Below are positions 6,648-15,245 of a stretch of DNA of 64,000 bases, in pieces; position 1 is the first letter of the stretch; each line of letters opens with the position of its first letter. The notes beneath the pieces were generated by a model. It worked only from the letters and a program-made list of their open reading frames with translations, ran no database searches and was not told the origin of the DNA. Source of the stretch: a bacterium SCSIO 12741. Lineage in GTDB: Bacteria > Bacteroidota > Bacteroidia > Flavobacteriales_G > Salibacteraceae. Position numbers and translations under genes: made by a program. The stretch lies in the NCBI GenBank assembly GCA_024398055.1, contig CP073749.1, positions 1,984,594 to 2,048,593 of the forward strand, written 5' to 3'.

Positions 6648-8261
6648 ATGCGGCGTATAAATCTGCCTTTACTGACCCTTTCATTATTTTTTGTTTGCCC
6701 AAGTTTTGCTCATTCCGATAACGGGCCAGTCACCACGGTTGATTCGTTGAATACCGAATGGCTGAATTGGTTTAACCGAGACCCCCTGGATGGAAAAATT
6801 CAAGGAGCCAGCGTCTATCGAGCCTACAGCGAATTACTAACCGACAAAAAGCCGAAAAAGAAAATTGTAGTAGCGATCATTGACAGTGGTGTGGACACCG
6901 CCCATCAAGATTTGCAGGGAAAATTCTGGACCAATCAAGACGAGATTCCGGGCAATGGGAAAGACGATGATAACAACGGTTACATCGACGATATTCATGG
7001 ATGGAATTACCTGGGAAATACGAATGGAGAAAACATCAATGAGGAGAACTTAGAATACACCCGCCTGGTACGTGAGCTCGGAGCGCGATTCGACGATTTG
7101 GAAGCTCAGGAGATGAAGGTGTATCAAGAATGTAAGGATCGCCTCGAAAAGGAGCTCAAAGAGTATGAGGAAATGCACAAAAACATTACTTCGTTTAAAA
7201 CCAACTTTGAGAATACCGATGAGATCATGCGAAACTACTTTGGCAACGATCGCTACACCAAAAGGGATGTGGAATCGATTTCACCTGGAACGTCCAATAT
7301 GGCCAGGGCCAAAGCCTTTCGCCTCTACTGCTTCGAGAAGAATTTAACGCTAACTGAATTGGACGATGTACTCGATCATTACAGCGTTTACCTGGATTAT
7401 TACCTGAATGTGGACTGGAATGCCCGTAAAGTGGTTGGAGATGATCCTAACGATTTGGAAGATCGCAAGTACGGGAACAATGACGTAACTGGTCCCCGAT
7501 CCGATCATGGCACCTCAGTAGCTGGGGTAGTTGCTGCGGTTAGAAACAACGGTGTAGGAATAGATGGAATTGCCGAGTCGGTGGAGATAATGGTGTTGAG
7601 AACCGTTCCTAAAGGTGACGAGTACGACAAGGATGTGGCTTTAGCTATTCGCTACGCAGTAGACAATGGAGCCCAGGTGATCAACATGAGTTTTGGCAAG
7701 GACTATTCCCCTAATCGATCCTTTGTGGATGAGGCTATTCGGTATGCCGAAGAAAACAACGTATTGCTGGTTCATGCGGCTGGCAATAACGGAGAAAACA
7801 TTGATAAGAATAATCACTATCCAGTCAATCATTACCTGGATGGTAGTCCCGCGAAAACGCTGATTACGGTAGGAGCTTCCTCTTCCAAGGCCAAGAAAAA
7901 TTTGCCTGGATCATTCTCCAATTATGGAACTGAGCAAGTGGATCTATTTGCTCCTGGGGTCAACATTGTATCCCTAGCACCCAACAATCGGTATGATGTG
8001 AGCGATGGAACCAGTTTGGCCAGTCCTGTGGTTGCTGGAGTAGCGGCTTTGGTTTGGTCGTATTATCCGGATCTGACGGCTGTTCAGTTAAAAGAGATTC
8101 TGTTACGCTCTGTGCGCTCAGAGTCCAAAAGAAAGGTGATTTGCCCCACAGAAGAGAGCGATAAGAAATCGAAAGTTCGATTTGCTGAATTGTCTCGCAC
8201 AGGTGGTTTAGTGGATGCCTATCAGGCTTTGATCATGGCCGAAGAGTATATGGCCCAATAA
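6648..8261 (+). CDS. Secreted subtilisin-like serine peptidase (S8 family)
   Basis: This 537-residue exported protease has a signal peptide (residues 1-21, ending SFA) and a complete S8 catalytic triad: Asp in AIIDSGVDTAH (about residue 80), His in DHGTSVAG (about 286) and Ser in GTSLASPVVAG (about 455). The oxyanion Asn is in HAAGNNG. A DDDNNGYIDD segment after the Asp is typical of Bacteroidota subtilases and may bind calcium. About 200 residues lie between Asp and His, far more than in subtilisin; this insertion is helical and charged. No C-terminal T9SS domain is present. A hairpin terminator follows the stop directly. Confidence 0.92.
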   Translation: MRRINLPLLTLSLFFVCPSFAHSDNGPVTTVDSLNTEWLNWFNRDPLDGKIQGASVYRAYSELLTDKKPKKKIVVAIIDSGVDTAHQDLQGKFWTNQDEIPGNGKDDDNNGYIDDIHGWNYLGNTNGENINEENLEYTRLVRELGARFDDLEAQEMKVYQECKDRLEKELKEYEEMHKNITSFKTNFENTDEIMRNYFGNDRYTKRDVESISPGTSNMARAKAFRLYCFEKNLTLTELDDVLDHYSVYLDYYLNVDWNARKVVGDDPNDLEDRKYGNNDVTGPRSDHGTSVAGVVAAVRNNGVGIDGIAESVEIMVLRTVPKGDEYDKDVALAIRYAVDNGAQVINMSFGKDYSPNRSFVDEAIRYAEENNVLLVHAAGNNGENIDKNNHYPVNHYLDGSPAKTLITVGASSSKAKKNLPGSFSNYGTEQVDLFAPGVNIVSLAPNNRYDVSDGTSLASPVVAGVAALVWSYYPDLTAVQLKEILLRSVRSESKRKVICPTEESDKKSKVRFAELSRTGGLVDAYQALIMAEEYMAQ

Positions 8262-8264
8262 AAA

Positions 8265-8317
8265 ATCCCCTCACTCATTCCGTTGGACGGAAAAAGGAGG
8301 GGATCCATTCTATTTTT
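8265..8317. terminator. Bidirectional terminator between the subtilase and bacilliredoxin genes
   Basis: ATCCCCTC (8265-8272) pairs with GAGGGGAT (8297-8304), and an inner TTCCG/CGGAA stem extends the hairpin. On the minus strand the stem is followed by TTTTTATT, a good U tract for the convergent bacilliredoxin gene. On the plus strand a T run follows after 9 nt. Confidence 0.75.
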
Positions 8318-8329
8318 TCTGAGTACTGC

Positions 8330-8743
8330 TTAGCAGTATTCGTTGAAAGCTGCAACCAGGTTTTCGGCGATCATTTCAGCCGGCCTTCCTTCGATATGGT
8401 GACGCTCGATAAAATGAACCAAACGACCATCTTTAAACAAAGCGATAGAAGGGGACGACGGAGGGTAAGGCAACATGTGCTTACGTGCCTGATCAGTAGC
8501 TTCGGTATCAACACCGGCAAAAACCGTTGATAATACACCAGGCTTCTTCGCATTTTGCACAGCCATTTTCACAGCTGGGCGGGCATTTGCAGCAGCACAT
8601 CCGCATACCGAATTCACCATCACCAATACGGTTCCCGATTCCTTATTCAAAAGCTCATCAACACTCTCACGAGTGGTCAATTCTTCAAACCCTACTGAGG
8701 TAAGGTCTTCTTTCATTGGAGCAACTAATTCTGGTGGATACAT
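8330..8743 (-). CDS. BrxA/BrxB family bacilliredoxin
   Basis: This 137-residue protein belongs to the YphP/YqiW bacilliredoxin family, thioredoxin-fold proteins that remove bacillithiol (or another low-molecular-weight thiol) from proteins after oxidative stress. The diagnostic Cys-Gly-Cys lies at residues 47-49 in NSVCGCAAANARP. The rest follows the family closely, including the start MYPPELVAPMKEDL and the segment PPSSPSIALFKDGRLVHFIE. A perfect -7 box (TAATTTTG) lies 23 nt upstream of the ATG, and it is transcribed alone. Whether this organism makes bacillithiol is not shown in this window. Confidence 0.93.
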   Translation of the reverse strand: MYPPELVAPMKEDLTSVGFEELTTRESVDELLNKESGTVLVMVNSVCGCAAANARPAVKMAVQNAKKPGVLSTVFAGVDTEATDQARKHMLPYPPSSPSIALFKDGRLVHFIERHHIEGRPAEMIAENLVAAFNEYC

Positions 8744-8766
8744 AGACGTCTCAATTTATTTGAATG

Positions 8767-8774
8767 CAAAATTA
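8767..8774 (-). promoter_or_regulatory. Promoter -7 box of the bacilliredoxin gene
   Basis: TAATTTTG on the minus strand matches TAnnTTTG perfectly, 23 nt before the ATG at 8743. No convincing -33 element is seen. Confidence 0.5.
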
Positions 8775-8913
8775 CGTATTCAGAACGAGAAAGGCACCCG
8801 ATACATCCGGAACCTCATGCAGAATTAAGATCCCTTCACACCTATTCGCCCTCAGGTTAATAGGCAAAACCTAATCTCACACTCTCCCTGAAAAGTTTAT
8901 GGAACCTGCTTCT

Positions 8914-10344
8914 CTACTTGATATGTGATATCCGAAGCATATTCGACATTCCCTTGCGTGCAATGGGCATACTGGCAATGTGAATAATGTAATCTCCAGG
9001 CTGGGTGTATTCTCTTTCCTTTAGAATGGCCTTTACGTCATCGATCGTGTGATCTGTACTCACGAACTTGTTGTAGTAAAATCCTTTTACACCCCAGATC
9101 AAGCTAAGCATTTCCAGGATTTTTGGGTTAGCCGTAAAGACGAATATGTAACCATTTGGGCGGAAGGAAGAGGCTTTAAAAGCCGTATAACCTGAAAAGG
9201 TCATGGTTACAATTCCTTTGGCCTGAGTGGCTTTGGTCAATTCAGCCGCATTCTTACAAATAACATCAGATACAAAACGATCTGGCATGGGCTCTGACTC
9301 AATCGTTGGGTAATAGATCCCATCAAATTTCTCCATCCGGAGAATGATTTTGTACATGGTTCGAATCACCTCTACCGGATATTTTCCAACCGATGTTTCT
9401 CCACTCAGCATTACTGCGTCGGCACCGTCGAGCACGGCATTGGCCACATCGTTAACCTCTGCCCGGGTAGGAGCATAGTTATCTATCATCGACTCCATCA
9501 TCTGCGTGGCAATGATGGCCGGTTTACCCGCATTACGAGCCTTTCTAACAATTTCTTTTTGTACTAGGGGTACATCTTGGAGAGGAATCTCCACGCCGAG
9601 ATCTCCACGGGCAACCATTACTCCGTCTGTTTCGGCGATAATGGCGTCAAGGTTCTCAACCGCTTCGGGCTTCTCGATCTTGGCGATGATGCGGGATGAC
9701 TTGCCACTTTTTTCAATAATCTCCCTTAATTCAATAATGTCCTCAGCTCTTCTAACGAAAGACAACCCAATCCAGGGCACCTCGTGCTTCAAGGCAAATT
9801 CCAGATCCACCTTATCTTTTTCGGTTAGGCAGGGGAGAGACAAAGCTGTGTTTGGCAGATTCACCCCTTTACGAGAAGAAAGAACATCTCCAAAGATCAC
9901 TTTGGCTTTGACTCTTTTTTCACCATCGGTCTCGATGATTTCCAGTTTGATTTTTCCATCATCCAAAAGGATAGTCTCGCCTGGTGTTACGTCTTTCGGA
10001 AAAGCCCCGTAGTTAATCCAAATTTGTTCTTTGGTTCCGATGCATTTTTCGGTCGTGAACTGGAGTGTTTCTCCTGGTTCAAGTGACATACTGCCGCCTT
10101 CAATTTCGCCAATTCGAATTTTAGGGCCTTGAAGGTCGGCTAAGATACCGGCATGGAGGCCGAGCTCATCGTCAATTTCACGAATCAGTTTAATGGATTT
10201 AAGGTGGTCTTCATGAGTACCGTGAGAGAAGTTGATTCTGAAAACATTCAGTCCAGCTTCTACCATTTGTTTCATAGTAGCTCGATTGGCCGTGGAAGGC
10301 CCCATAGTGGCTACAATCTTGGTTTTATTCTTTAAATACTTCAT
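8914..10344 (-). CDS. pyk: Pyruvate kinase
   Basis: It makes pyruvate and ATP from phosphoenolpyruvate and ADP, the last step of glycolysis. The 476-residue protein has the barrel domain with NFSHGTHEDH near residue 38, the B domain, the active-site region MVARGDLGVEIP, and a following segment with QMMESM, PTRAEVNDVANAVLDGADA and LSGETSVGKYP. The C-terminal allosteric domain is present. The start codon overlaps the stop of the upstream IPExxxVDY gene by 4 nt (ATGA), so the pair is translationally coupled. Confidence 0.97.
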   Translation of the reverse strand: MKYLKNKTKIVATMGPSTANRATMKQMVEAGLNVFRINFSHGTHEDHLKSIKLIREIDDELGLHAGILADLQGPKIRIGEIEGGSMSLEPGETLQFTTEKCIGTKEQIWINYGAFPKDVTPGETILLDDGKIKLEIIETDGEKRVKAKVIFGDVLSSRKGVNLPNTALSLPCLTEKDKVDLEFALKHEVPWIGLSFVRRAEDIIELREIIEKSGKSSRIIAKIEKPEAVENLDAIIAETDGVMVARGDLGVEIPLQDVPLVQKEIVRKARNAGKPAIIATQMMESMIDNYAPTRAEVNDVANAVLDGADAVMLSGETSVGKYPVEVIRTMYKIILRMEKFDGIYYPTIESEPMPDRFVSDVICKNAAELTKATQAKGIVTMTFSGYTAFKASSFRPNGYIFVFTANPKILEMLSLIWGVKGFYYNKFVSTDHTIDDVKAILKEREYTQPGDYIIHIASMPIARKGMSNMLRISHIK

Positions 10345-10757
10345 TCCATCAATAGGTTTTGTCGGGAGTTCAAACTCTCCGGGTCAATTTCAACCGCGGT
10401 CAGCACTTCTTTTAATTTGGCAATGCCTTGGGTCAAAATTTCCTTTTTGGACCGTTCAAAGAGGCCCTCAACAATCAAAAAATAATCAACATCTTTTTTT
10501 TCTGGAATAAGCCATCCGTTTTCACCTCGGTTTCCGACCAGGTAGTAATACAGATCCTGACTTTCCACAAAAAAAGTGTAAAGCGGAAAGTACTGGAATT
10601 CTTCCCCGCTTTTCAACTTATAGTCATTATCTTTTTTTAAATCCAATCCCAAGTGTCTGTTAAGCGACCAGGCCAAGCGATAATCGCGGTGATGGCAGTA
10701 GATTCCAATTAAGAAGAAATCGTAGTCGTATTCAAACTCGAGCTTGGATGTAGACAT
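10341..10757 (-). CDS. IPExxxVDY family protein
   Basis: This 138-residue cytoplasmic protein belongs to a Bacteroidota family named after the motif seen here as IPEKKDVDYFLIVEG (about residues 85-100). Its function is unknown. It lies directly upstream of pyk with a 4-nt overlap, a neighbour arrangement that hints at co-regulation with glycolysis. I chose the ATG at 10757, because the TTG at 10769 lies inside a perfect TAnnTTTG box (10767-10774). The chosen ATG is 9 nt from that box. Confidence 0.85.
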   Translation of the reverse strand: MSTSKLEFEYDYDFFLIGIYCHHRDYRLAWSLNRHLGLDLKKDNDYKLKSGEEFQYFPLYTFFVESQDLYYYLVGNRGENGWLIPEKKDVDYFLIVEGLFERSKKEILTQGIAKLKEVLTAVEIDPESLNSRQNLLME

Positions 10758-10766
10758 AGCTGTATG

Positions 10767-10774
10767 CAAAACTA
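10767..10774 (-). promoter_or_regulatory. Promoter -7 box of the IPExxxVDY-pyk operon
   Basis: TAGTTTTG on the minus strand matches TAnnTTTG and lies 9 nt upstream of the chosen ATG at 10757. It also argues against the longer TTG start. Confidence 0.45.
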
Positions 10775-10798
10775 AGTCAAACTTGAGCTTGATTTTTG

Positions 10799-10846
10799 AA
10801 TTCTGAAAGTTGATTCCGATAATTATCGGGCGAAGACTGAAAATTG
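10799..10846. repeat. Intergenic palindrome, copy A
   Basis: The stretch holds GAATTCTGAA followed by the perfect 14-bp palindrome CCGATAATTATCGG (10816-10829). A similar block with the same GAATTCTGAA lead and a related hairpin occurs at 14302-14344. It sits between rnc and the IPExxxVDY gene and may be a short interspersed repeat or an attenuating hairpin. Confidence 0.4.
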
Positions 10847-10849
10847 GAG

Positions 10850-11571
10850 TTAGGCTTCCAGATTTAGCATTTCGAAAGTCGCTTGACTGGCTTTTTGCTC
10901 AGCTATTTTTTTGGATCGGCCCATTCCTTTTCCGAAGGCTATTTCGTCGATCATTACCTGGGCTTCAAAGCGTTCTTCTTCGGGCAGATTTTTGCGATCG
11001 TTTACCACGAAAGAAATTTTCTTTTGCTCCCGTTGCGACCATTCGATCAAGCGGCTTTTGTGGTTGCCTTCCTGGTGAAGGAGTTCCTCAAAGTTGAGGT
11101 GCTTTTGCAGCAGGCCCATTACTACTTGTTTGGCCGTGGTGTAGCCCATGTCCAGGTAGATAGCCCCGATTAAGGCTTCTAGGGCATTTCCCAGAACCGT
11201 TCCTTCGTTGATTCGGTGTACAGCCGCCCTCAGCTCATTTTCCAAGCCGATAGCTGTTCCCAGTTTGTTCAGCGTTTTGCGATTTACAATTCTCGACCGT
11301 ACTTCAGTAAGGGGGCTTCTTTTTTATCCGGAAATTTCTGGAAGAGGTAGTCCGATACGATACTGTCCAAAACGGCATCACCCAAAAACTCCAATCGCTC
11401 ATTGTTATAAGGCACCTGATGCATTTCCGACCAGGAACGATGGGTCAGTGCTTTGAGGTAATAAAAGGGCTTGTTAGGGGCTTTTCCGGTTAGCGATTTT
11501 ACATACCGCATTACCCGGATTTCTTCTTCCGAAAACTGCTTCTTTTTCCCAAAGGAGAAAAAGGAAAACAC
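10850..11571 (-). CDS. rnc: Ribonuclease III, interrupted by a one-base frameshift
   Basis: RNase III cuts double-stranded RNA, for example in rRNA processing. The N-terminal part (11571 down to about 11311) has the signature [14 protein letters not shown]. The C-terminal part (10850-11310, another frame) has [15 protein letters not shown], then [17 protein letters not shown] and a dsRNA-binding domain ending ASQATFEML. The frame changes at the GGGGG run 11311-11315 (C5 on the coding strand). With one more C the protein reads [12 protein letters not shown] and gives a normal 240-residue RNase III. As written, translation stops after 95 residues. It follows fabF by 6 nt in the classical acpP-fabF-rnc order. 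Intact catalytic motifs on both sides favour a sequencing deletion over true decay. Confidence 0.9.
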
Positions 11572-11577
11572 GTTTTG

Positions 11578-12828
11578 TTATGAAAATTTCTTGAAAACGA
11601 CGGATGCGTTGTGTCCGCCAAATCCGAAGGTATTGCTGAGCGCCACGTTTACTTTACGCTCCTGAGCCTGATTAAACGTAAAGTTCAATTTAGGATCAAG
11701 TTCAGGATCATCAGTAAAGTGATTGATCGTTGGGGGAACTGCATCGTGAACAATACTCTGAATACATGCAATGGCTTCAATAGCACCTGCAGCACCCAAA
11801 AGGTGACCCGTCATAGACTTAGTCGAGCTAATGTTCAGATCATAGGCGTTCTCACCAAAAATCTTTTGAATAGCCTTGGATTCAGCAATATCACCCAATG
11901 GAGTAGAAGTTCCGTGAACGTTAATGTAATTGACGTCCTCAGGATTCAAGTGAGCATCCTCCATGGTATTGCGCATCACGTTTAGTGCTCCCAATCCTTC
12001 AGGATGAGGGGCTGTGATGTGGTGAGCATCTGCGGACAGACCTCCACCAATAACCTCGGCATAAATTTTGGCTCCACGAGCTTTGGCGTGCTCGTATTCT
12101 TCCAAAATAACAGCTCCGGCTCCTTCGCCCAGTACAAAACCTTCGCGGTCTTTGTCAAATGGACGAGAGGCAGTTTGTGGAGAGTCATTTCGGGTAGAAA
12201 GGGCTTTCATCGCGTTGAATCCTCCGATGCCCGCTCCAGTAACGGCCGCTTCAGAACCCCCGGCTACGATCACATCCGCTTTACCCAACCGGATGTAGTT
12301 GAAGGAATCGATTAGCGCATGGGTCGAAGAAGCACAGGCGGAAACAGTCGAAAAATTCGGACCGCGAAAGCCGTGTTGTATTGAAATCTGGCCACTGGCA
12401 ATATCCGCAATCATCTTAGGGATGAAGAACGGATTAAATTTATGCTGTGCTGGGCCATCATGATAACCTTTCATCTCCAATTCAAAAGTTCGGATTCCCC
12501 CGATGCCAGAACCCCAGATTACTCCAATCCGGTCAGGATTTTGATCGTTGCTGTTTACTCCAGCATCTGCAATGGCTTCATTGGCGACAACCATAGCGTA
12601 CTGGGTAAATGCGTCCATTTTTCTCGCTTGTTTGCGATCAAAATAGTTACTCGGATCGTAATCCTTTATTTCACAGGCGAATGTCGTCTTGAACTCAGAG
12701 GCGTCAAATCGTGTCACATAGTCTGCTCCGCTTGTACCATTCACAAGACCATTCCAGAATTCGTCTGCGGTATTCCCGATGGGGGTGAGGGCGCCGAGCC
12801 CGGTAACAACGACACGTTTTAACTCCAT
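11578..12828 (-). CDS. fabF: Beta-ketoacyl-ACP synthase II
   Basis: FabF extends fatty acyl chains by condensing malonyl-ACP with acyl-ACP. The 416-residue protein begins KRVVVTGLGALTPIGN and carries the active-site Cys in STVSACASSTHA (about residue 165). The two catalytic histidines are in NVHGTSTPLGD and TGHLLGAAGAIEA, and the protein ends NTFGFGGHNASVVF. It lies between acpP (56 nt upstream) and rnc (6 nt downstream), the standard lipid-synthesis cluster. Confidence 0.97.
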   Translation of the reverse strand: MELKRVVVTGLGALTPIGNTADEFWNGLVNGTSGADYVTRFDASEFKTTFACEIKDYDPSNYFDRKQARKMDAFTQYAMVVANEAIADAGVNSNDQNPDRIGVIWGSGIGGIRTFELEMKGYHDGPAQHKFNPFFIPKMIADIASGQISIQHGFRGPNFSTVSACASSTHALIDSFNYIRLGKADVIVAGGSEAAVTGAGIGGFNAMKALSTRNDSPQTASRPFDKDREGFVLGEGAGAVILEEYEHAKARGAKIYAEVIGGGLSADAHHITAPHPEGLGALNVMRNTMEDAHLNPEDVNYINVHGTSTPLGDIAESKAIQKIFGENAYDLNISSTKSMTGHLLGAAGAIEAIACIQSIVHDAVPPTINHFTDDPELDPKLNFTFNQAQERKVNVALSNTFGFGGHNASVVFKKFS

Positions 12829-12884
12829 ACGATGAGAGGTTTATAAATAAGTTGTGGGTAAAGTAAAATGATTTTGTAAGCGAA

Positions 12885-13121
12885 TTACTTCGCGTTATCA
12901 GTGATATAGTTTACTGCGTCACCTACAGTTGCAATATTTTCAGCGTGATCGTCAGGAATAGCAATGTTGAATTCTTTTTCAAACTCCATGATCAGCTCCA
13001 CAGTGTCAAGCGAGTCTGCACCAAGGTCATTGGTAAAGCTAGCTTCCATAGTCACTTCAGATTCCTCAACTCCAAGCTTGTCTACAATGATGGAGATTAC
13101 GTTGTTCTTGATATCTGACAT
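12885..13121 (-). CDS. acpP: Acyl carrier protein
   Basis: This small acidic protein (78 residues) carries growing acyl chains on a phosphopantetheine arm. The attachment serine is Ser37 in [12 protein letters not shown]. It is the first gene of the acpP-fabF-rnc cluster and is preceded by a good promoter candidate (TTGACA at -33). The length and sequence are fully typical. Confidence 0.97.
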   Translation of the reverse strand: MSDIKNNVISIIVDKLGVEESEVTMEASFTNDLGADSLDTVELIMEFEKEFNIAIPDDHAENIATVGDAVNYITDNAK

Positions 13122-13151
13122 TTTAATTCAGTTTTGATTTTAAATTATGTG

Positions 13152-13182
13152 CAAAGAAATAGATTTATTTAAAATATGTCAA
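13152..13182 (-). promoter_or_regulatory. Promoter of the acpP-fabF-rnc cluster
   Basis: On the minus strand TTGACA (13177-13182) is followed, about 20 nt from its TTG, by TTTCTTTG (13152-13159), one mismatch from TAnnTTTG. Spacing suits the Bacteroidota -33/-7 promoter. The leader to the acpP ATG would be about 25 nt. Confidence 0.55.
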
Positions 13183-13220
13183 TGTTTTTTTGAACGGCCT
13201 CAGGCGGCTGGCCCAACGGG

Positions 13221-14252
13221 CTAAAGGGCTCCCTTAAATTGGCGAAGGAAACGGATGTCATTTTCAAAGTACATCCGAAGGTCATTAATTCCATACCGGT
13301 TCATCGCAATCCGTTCAATTCCCATTCCGAAGGCAAATCCGGAATATACACTGCTGTCGATGCCGCAATTTTCCAATACCTGTGGATCGACCATTCCGCA
13401 GCCCAAAATTTCCAACCATCCGGTGCCTTTGGTGATGCGTTTGTCAGCCTCGGTTTCCAATCCCCACCAAACATCCATTTCTGCAGATGGTTCGGTAAAA
13501 GGGAAATAGGAAGGGCGTAAACGAATGCGAGCATCTTCGCCGAAAAACTCCCGAGCGAAATACAGCAAGGTTTGTTTTAGGTCTGCGAAGCTTACTCCTT
13601 TATCTATATATAGGCCTTCAATTTGATGAAAAACACAATGGGCACGAGCTGAAATGGCTTCGTTTCTAAAAACACGTCCTGGCGATATGGTACGAATAGG
13701 TGGTTTCTCATTTTCCATTACCCGCACTTGCACCGAGCTGGTATGTGTACGCAAGGCCAACTCTTCTCCATCCAGTGAGGATACAAAAAAGGTGTCCTGC
13801 ATATCACGGGCAGGGTGCTCTTCAGGAAAGTTTAGTGCGGAGAAATTATGCCAGTCATCTTCCACCTCAGGCCCCTCAGAAAGGTTAAACCCAATGCGAC
13901 TGAAGATGTCTACAATTTCATTTCGAACCAAAGAGATAGGATGACGAGCTCCTAAAGCAAACTCATTGCCAGGCAGAGTCAAGTCCATATCCGCAGCGGC
14001 CGAGGAGGCTTCATCGCCAGCTACCCGATCTTTGAGTTGCTGGATTTTTTCCTGAGCCTGATTCTTAAGTTCGTTCAGTTTTTGCCCAAACTCCTTACGC
14101 TGTTCTGCAGGCACATTTTTAAACTCAGCAAACAACCCTTTAATCAATCCCTTTTGACCCAAGAATTTGATACGTAGGTTTTCCGCTTCTTCAGCAGTGT
14201 TTGCCCTTAGCTCTTTGAGCTCTTCCAAATAATGTTCAACCTTTTCCAGCAT
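13221..14252 (-). CDS. pheS: Phenylalanyl-tRNA synthetase, alpha subunit
   Basis: PheS forms the alpha2beta2 enzyme that charges tRNA-Phe. The 343-residue protein starts with a coiled-coil tRNA-binding arm (residues 1-90) and continues with the class II core: HPISLVRNEIVDIFSRIGF, then ISPGRVFRNEAISARAHCVF (motif 2) and GTGWLEILGCGMVDP. The end has FAFGMGIERIAM (motif 3). An upstream in-frame start at 14285 would overlap a perfect -7 box at 14273-14280, so the ATG at 14252 is preferred. pheT is not in the window, so the two subunits are unlinked, as often in Bacteroidota. Confidence 0.96.
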   Translation of the reverse strand: MLEKVEHYLEELKELRANTAEEAENLRIKFLGQKGLIKGLFAEFKNVPAEQRKEFGQKLNELKNQAQEKIQQLKDRVAGDEASSAAADMDLTLPGNEFALGARHPISLVRNEIVDIFSRIGFNLSEGPEVEDDWHNFSALNFPEEHPARDMQDTFFVSSLDGEELALRTHTSSVQVRVMENEKPPIRTISPGRVFRNEAISARAHCVFHQIEGLYIDKGVSFADLKQTLLYFAREFFGEDARIRLRPSYFPFTEPSAEMDVWWGLETEADKRITKGTGWLEILGCGMVDPQVLENCGIDSSVYSGFAFGMGIERIAMNRYGINDLRMYFENDIRFLRQFKGAL

Positions 14253-14272
14253 AGTTGTCGTAAAAGTGGCGG

Positions 14273-14280
14273 CAAAAATA
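14273..14280 (-). promoter_or_regulatory. pheS promoter, -7 box
   Basis: TATTTTTG on the minus strand matches TAnnTTTG perfectly and lies 20 nt upstream of the ATG at 14252. It supports that start over the longer one. Confidence 0.5.
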
Positions 14281-14301
14281 GGCATAATGGGCGGTCGACC
14301 A

Positions 14302-14344
14302 TGAATTCTGAATCCGATTATTGTCGGATGAATTTTGAATTTTT
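14302..14344. repeat. Intergenic palindrome, copy B
   Basis: GAATTCTGAATCCGATTATT leads into a hairpin (ATCCGA 14312-14317 with TCGGAT 14324-14329) and is followed by AATTTTGAATTTTT. It resembles copy A at 10799-10846 in its GAATTCTGAA lead and hairpin core. Confidence 0.4.
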
Positions 14345-14380
14345 ATGGGCGAGGCTTTATATAATGGATTGGGCCTGGCT

Positions 14381-14409
14381 TTTGGAAAGTTAAAATCGGG
14401 CTACTTTTG
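14381..14409 (+). promoter_or_regulatory. Promoter of the EamA transporter gene
   Basis: TTTG at 14381-14384 and TACTTTTG at 14402-14409 are 17 nt apart, a good match to the Bacteroidota -33/-7 pattern. The TTG start at 14418 lies 8 nt after the -7 box. Confidence 0.55.
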
Positions 14410-14417
14410 CCCCCAAA

Positions 14418-15245
14418 TTGGACAAGGGAATAAGATATATGCTGGTTTCGGTGGCGGGATTCGCCCTGATGCAGTTGTGTGTGAAATACTTAATGCACCT
14501 ACCCACTACGGAGCTGGTGCTGTTTCGCTCCTTTGTTTCCATTGCCATTAGTTTGACCGTAGTTTGGAGGGCAGGGATTTCGCCCTTTGGGGTCAATAAA
14601 AAGTTTCTCTTCCTTCGAGGATTGTTTGGCACGATTGCGCTTACGTTGTATTTCTACACCCTGCAAAATCTGCCCATTGCAACGGCTTCGGTTATCCAAT
14701 ACTTGTCCCCGGTTTTTACCGCCATTTTTGCGATTTGGATTCTTAAAGAACCCATGCGCCCTCAGCGTTGGCTCTTCTTTCTCATTGCATTTATCGGTAT
14801 TGCGCTGATCAAGGGCTTCGACCCCAACTTAAAAACCATTTATCTCGTGGCTGGAGTAGCTTCGGCCATTTTTGCAGGATTGGCCTACAACTGCATTCGC
14901 GTGGTTCGACACACGGACAAGCCGGTGGTCATTGTGCTCTATTTTCCCCTAGTCGCCATTCCTATAATGACCATTCTTTCGCTGTCCAACTGGACCTGGC
15001 CCGATCCCCAAGATTGGATCATTATTATACTGATGGGGATTTTTACCCAAATTGGGCAGGTATACATGACCAAGGCGCTTCATTTTGGAAAGGCCAACGT
15101 GATAACTCCGATGAAGTATACGGGGATTGTCTATGCCCTGGGCTTCGATATCTTTCTCTTTCAGGTAGATCATGGATGGATCACCTTCGTGGGAATCTTT
15201 TTAGTAGTTGGAGGTGTGGTGCTAAACCTTATTAAAAAGGATTAG
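14418..15245 (+). CDS. EamA/DMT-family transporter
   Basis: This 275-residue membrane protein has about ten hydrophobic segments in two EamA repeats, as in drug/metabolite transporters. Typical features are a first helix with LMQLCVKYL, the end of repeat 1 (SVIQYLSPVFTAIFAIWILK followed by EPMRPQRW), and repeat 2 with KYTGIVYALGFDIFLF. The substrate cannot be predicted. I keep the TTG start at 14418, because MDKGIRYML aligns with the usual N-terminus of the family; an ATG at 14439 would cut into the first helix. The stop overlaps that of uvrC on the other strand by 4 nt. Confidence 0.85.
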   Translation: MDKGIRYMLVSVAGFALMQLCVKYLMHLPTTELVLFRSFVSIAISLTVVWRAGISPFGVNKKFLFLRGLFGTIALTLYFYTLQNLPIATASVIQYLSPVFTAIFAIWILKEPMRPQRWLFFLIAFIGIALIKGFDPNLKTIYLVAGVASAIFAGLAYNCIRVVRHTDKPVVIVLYFPLVAIPIMTILSLSNWTWPDPQDWIIIILMGIFTQIGQVYMTKALHFGKANVITPMKYTGIVYALGFDIFLFQVDHGWITFVGIFLVVGGVVLNLIKKD

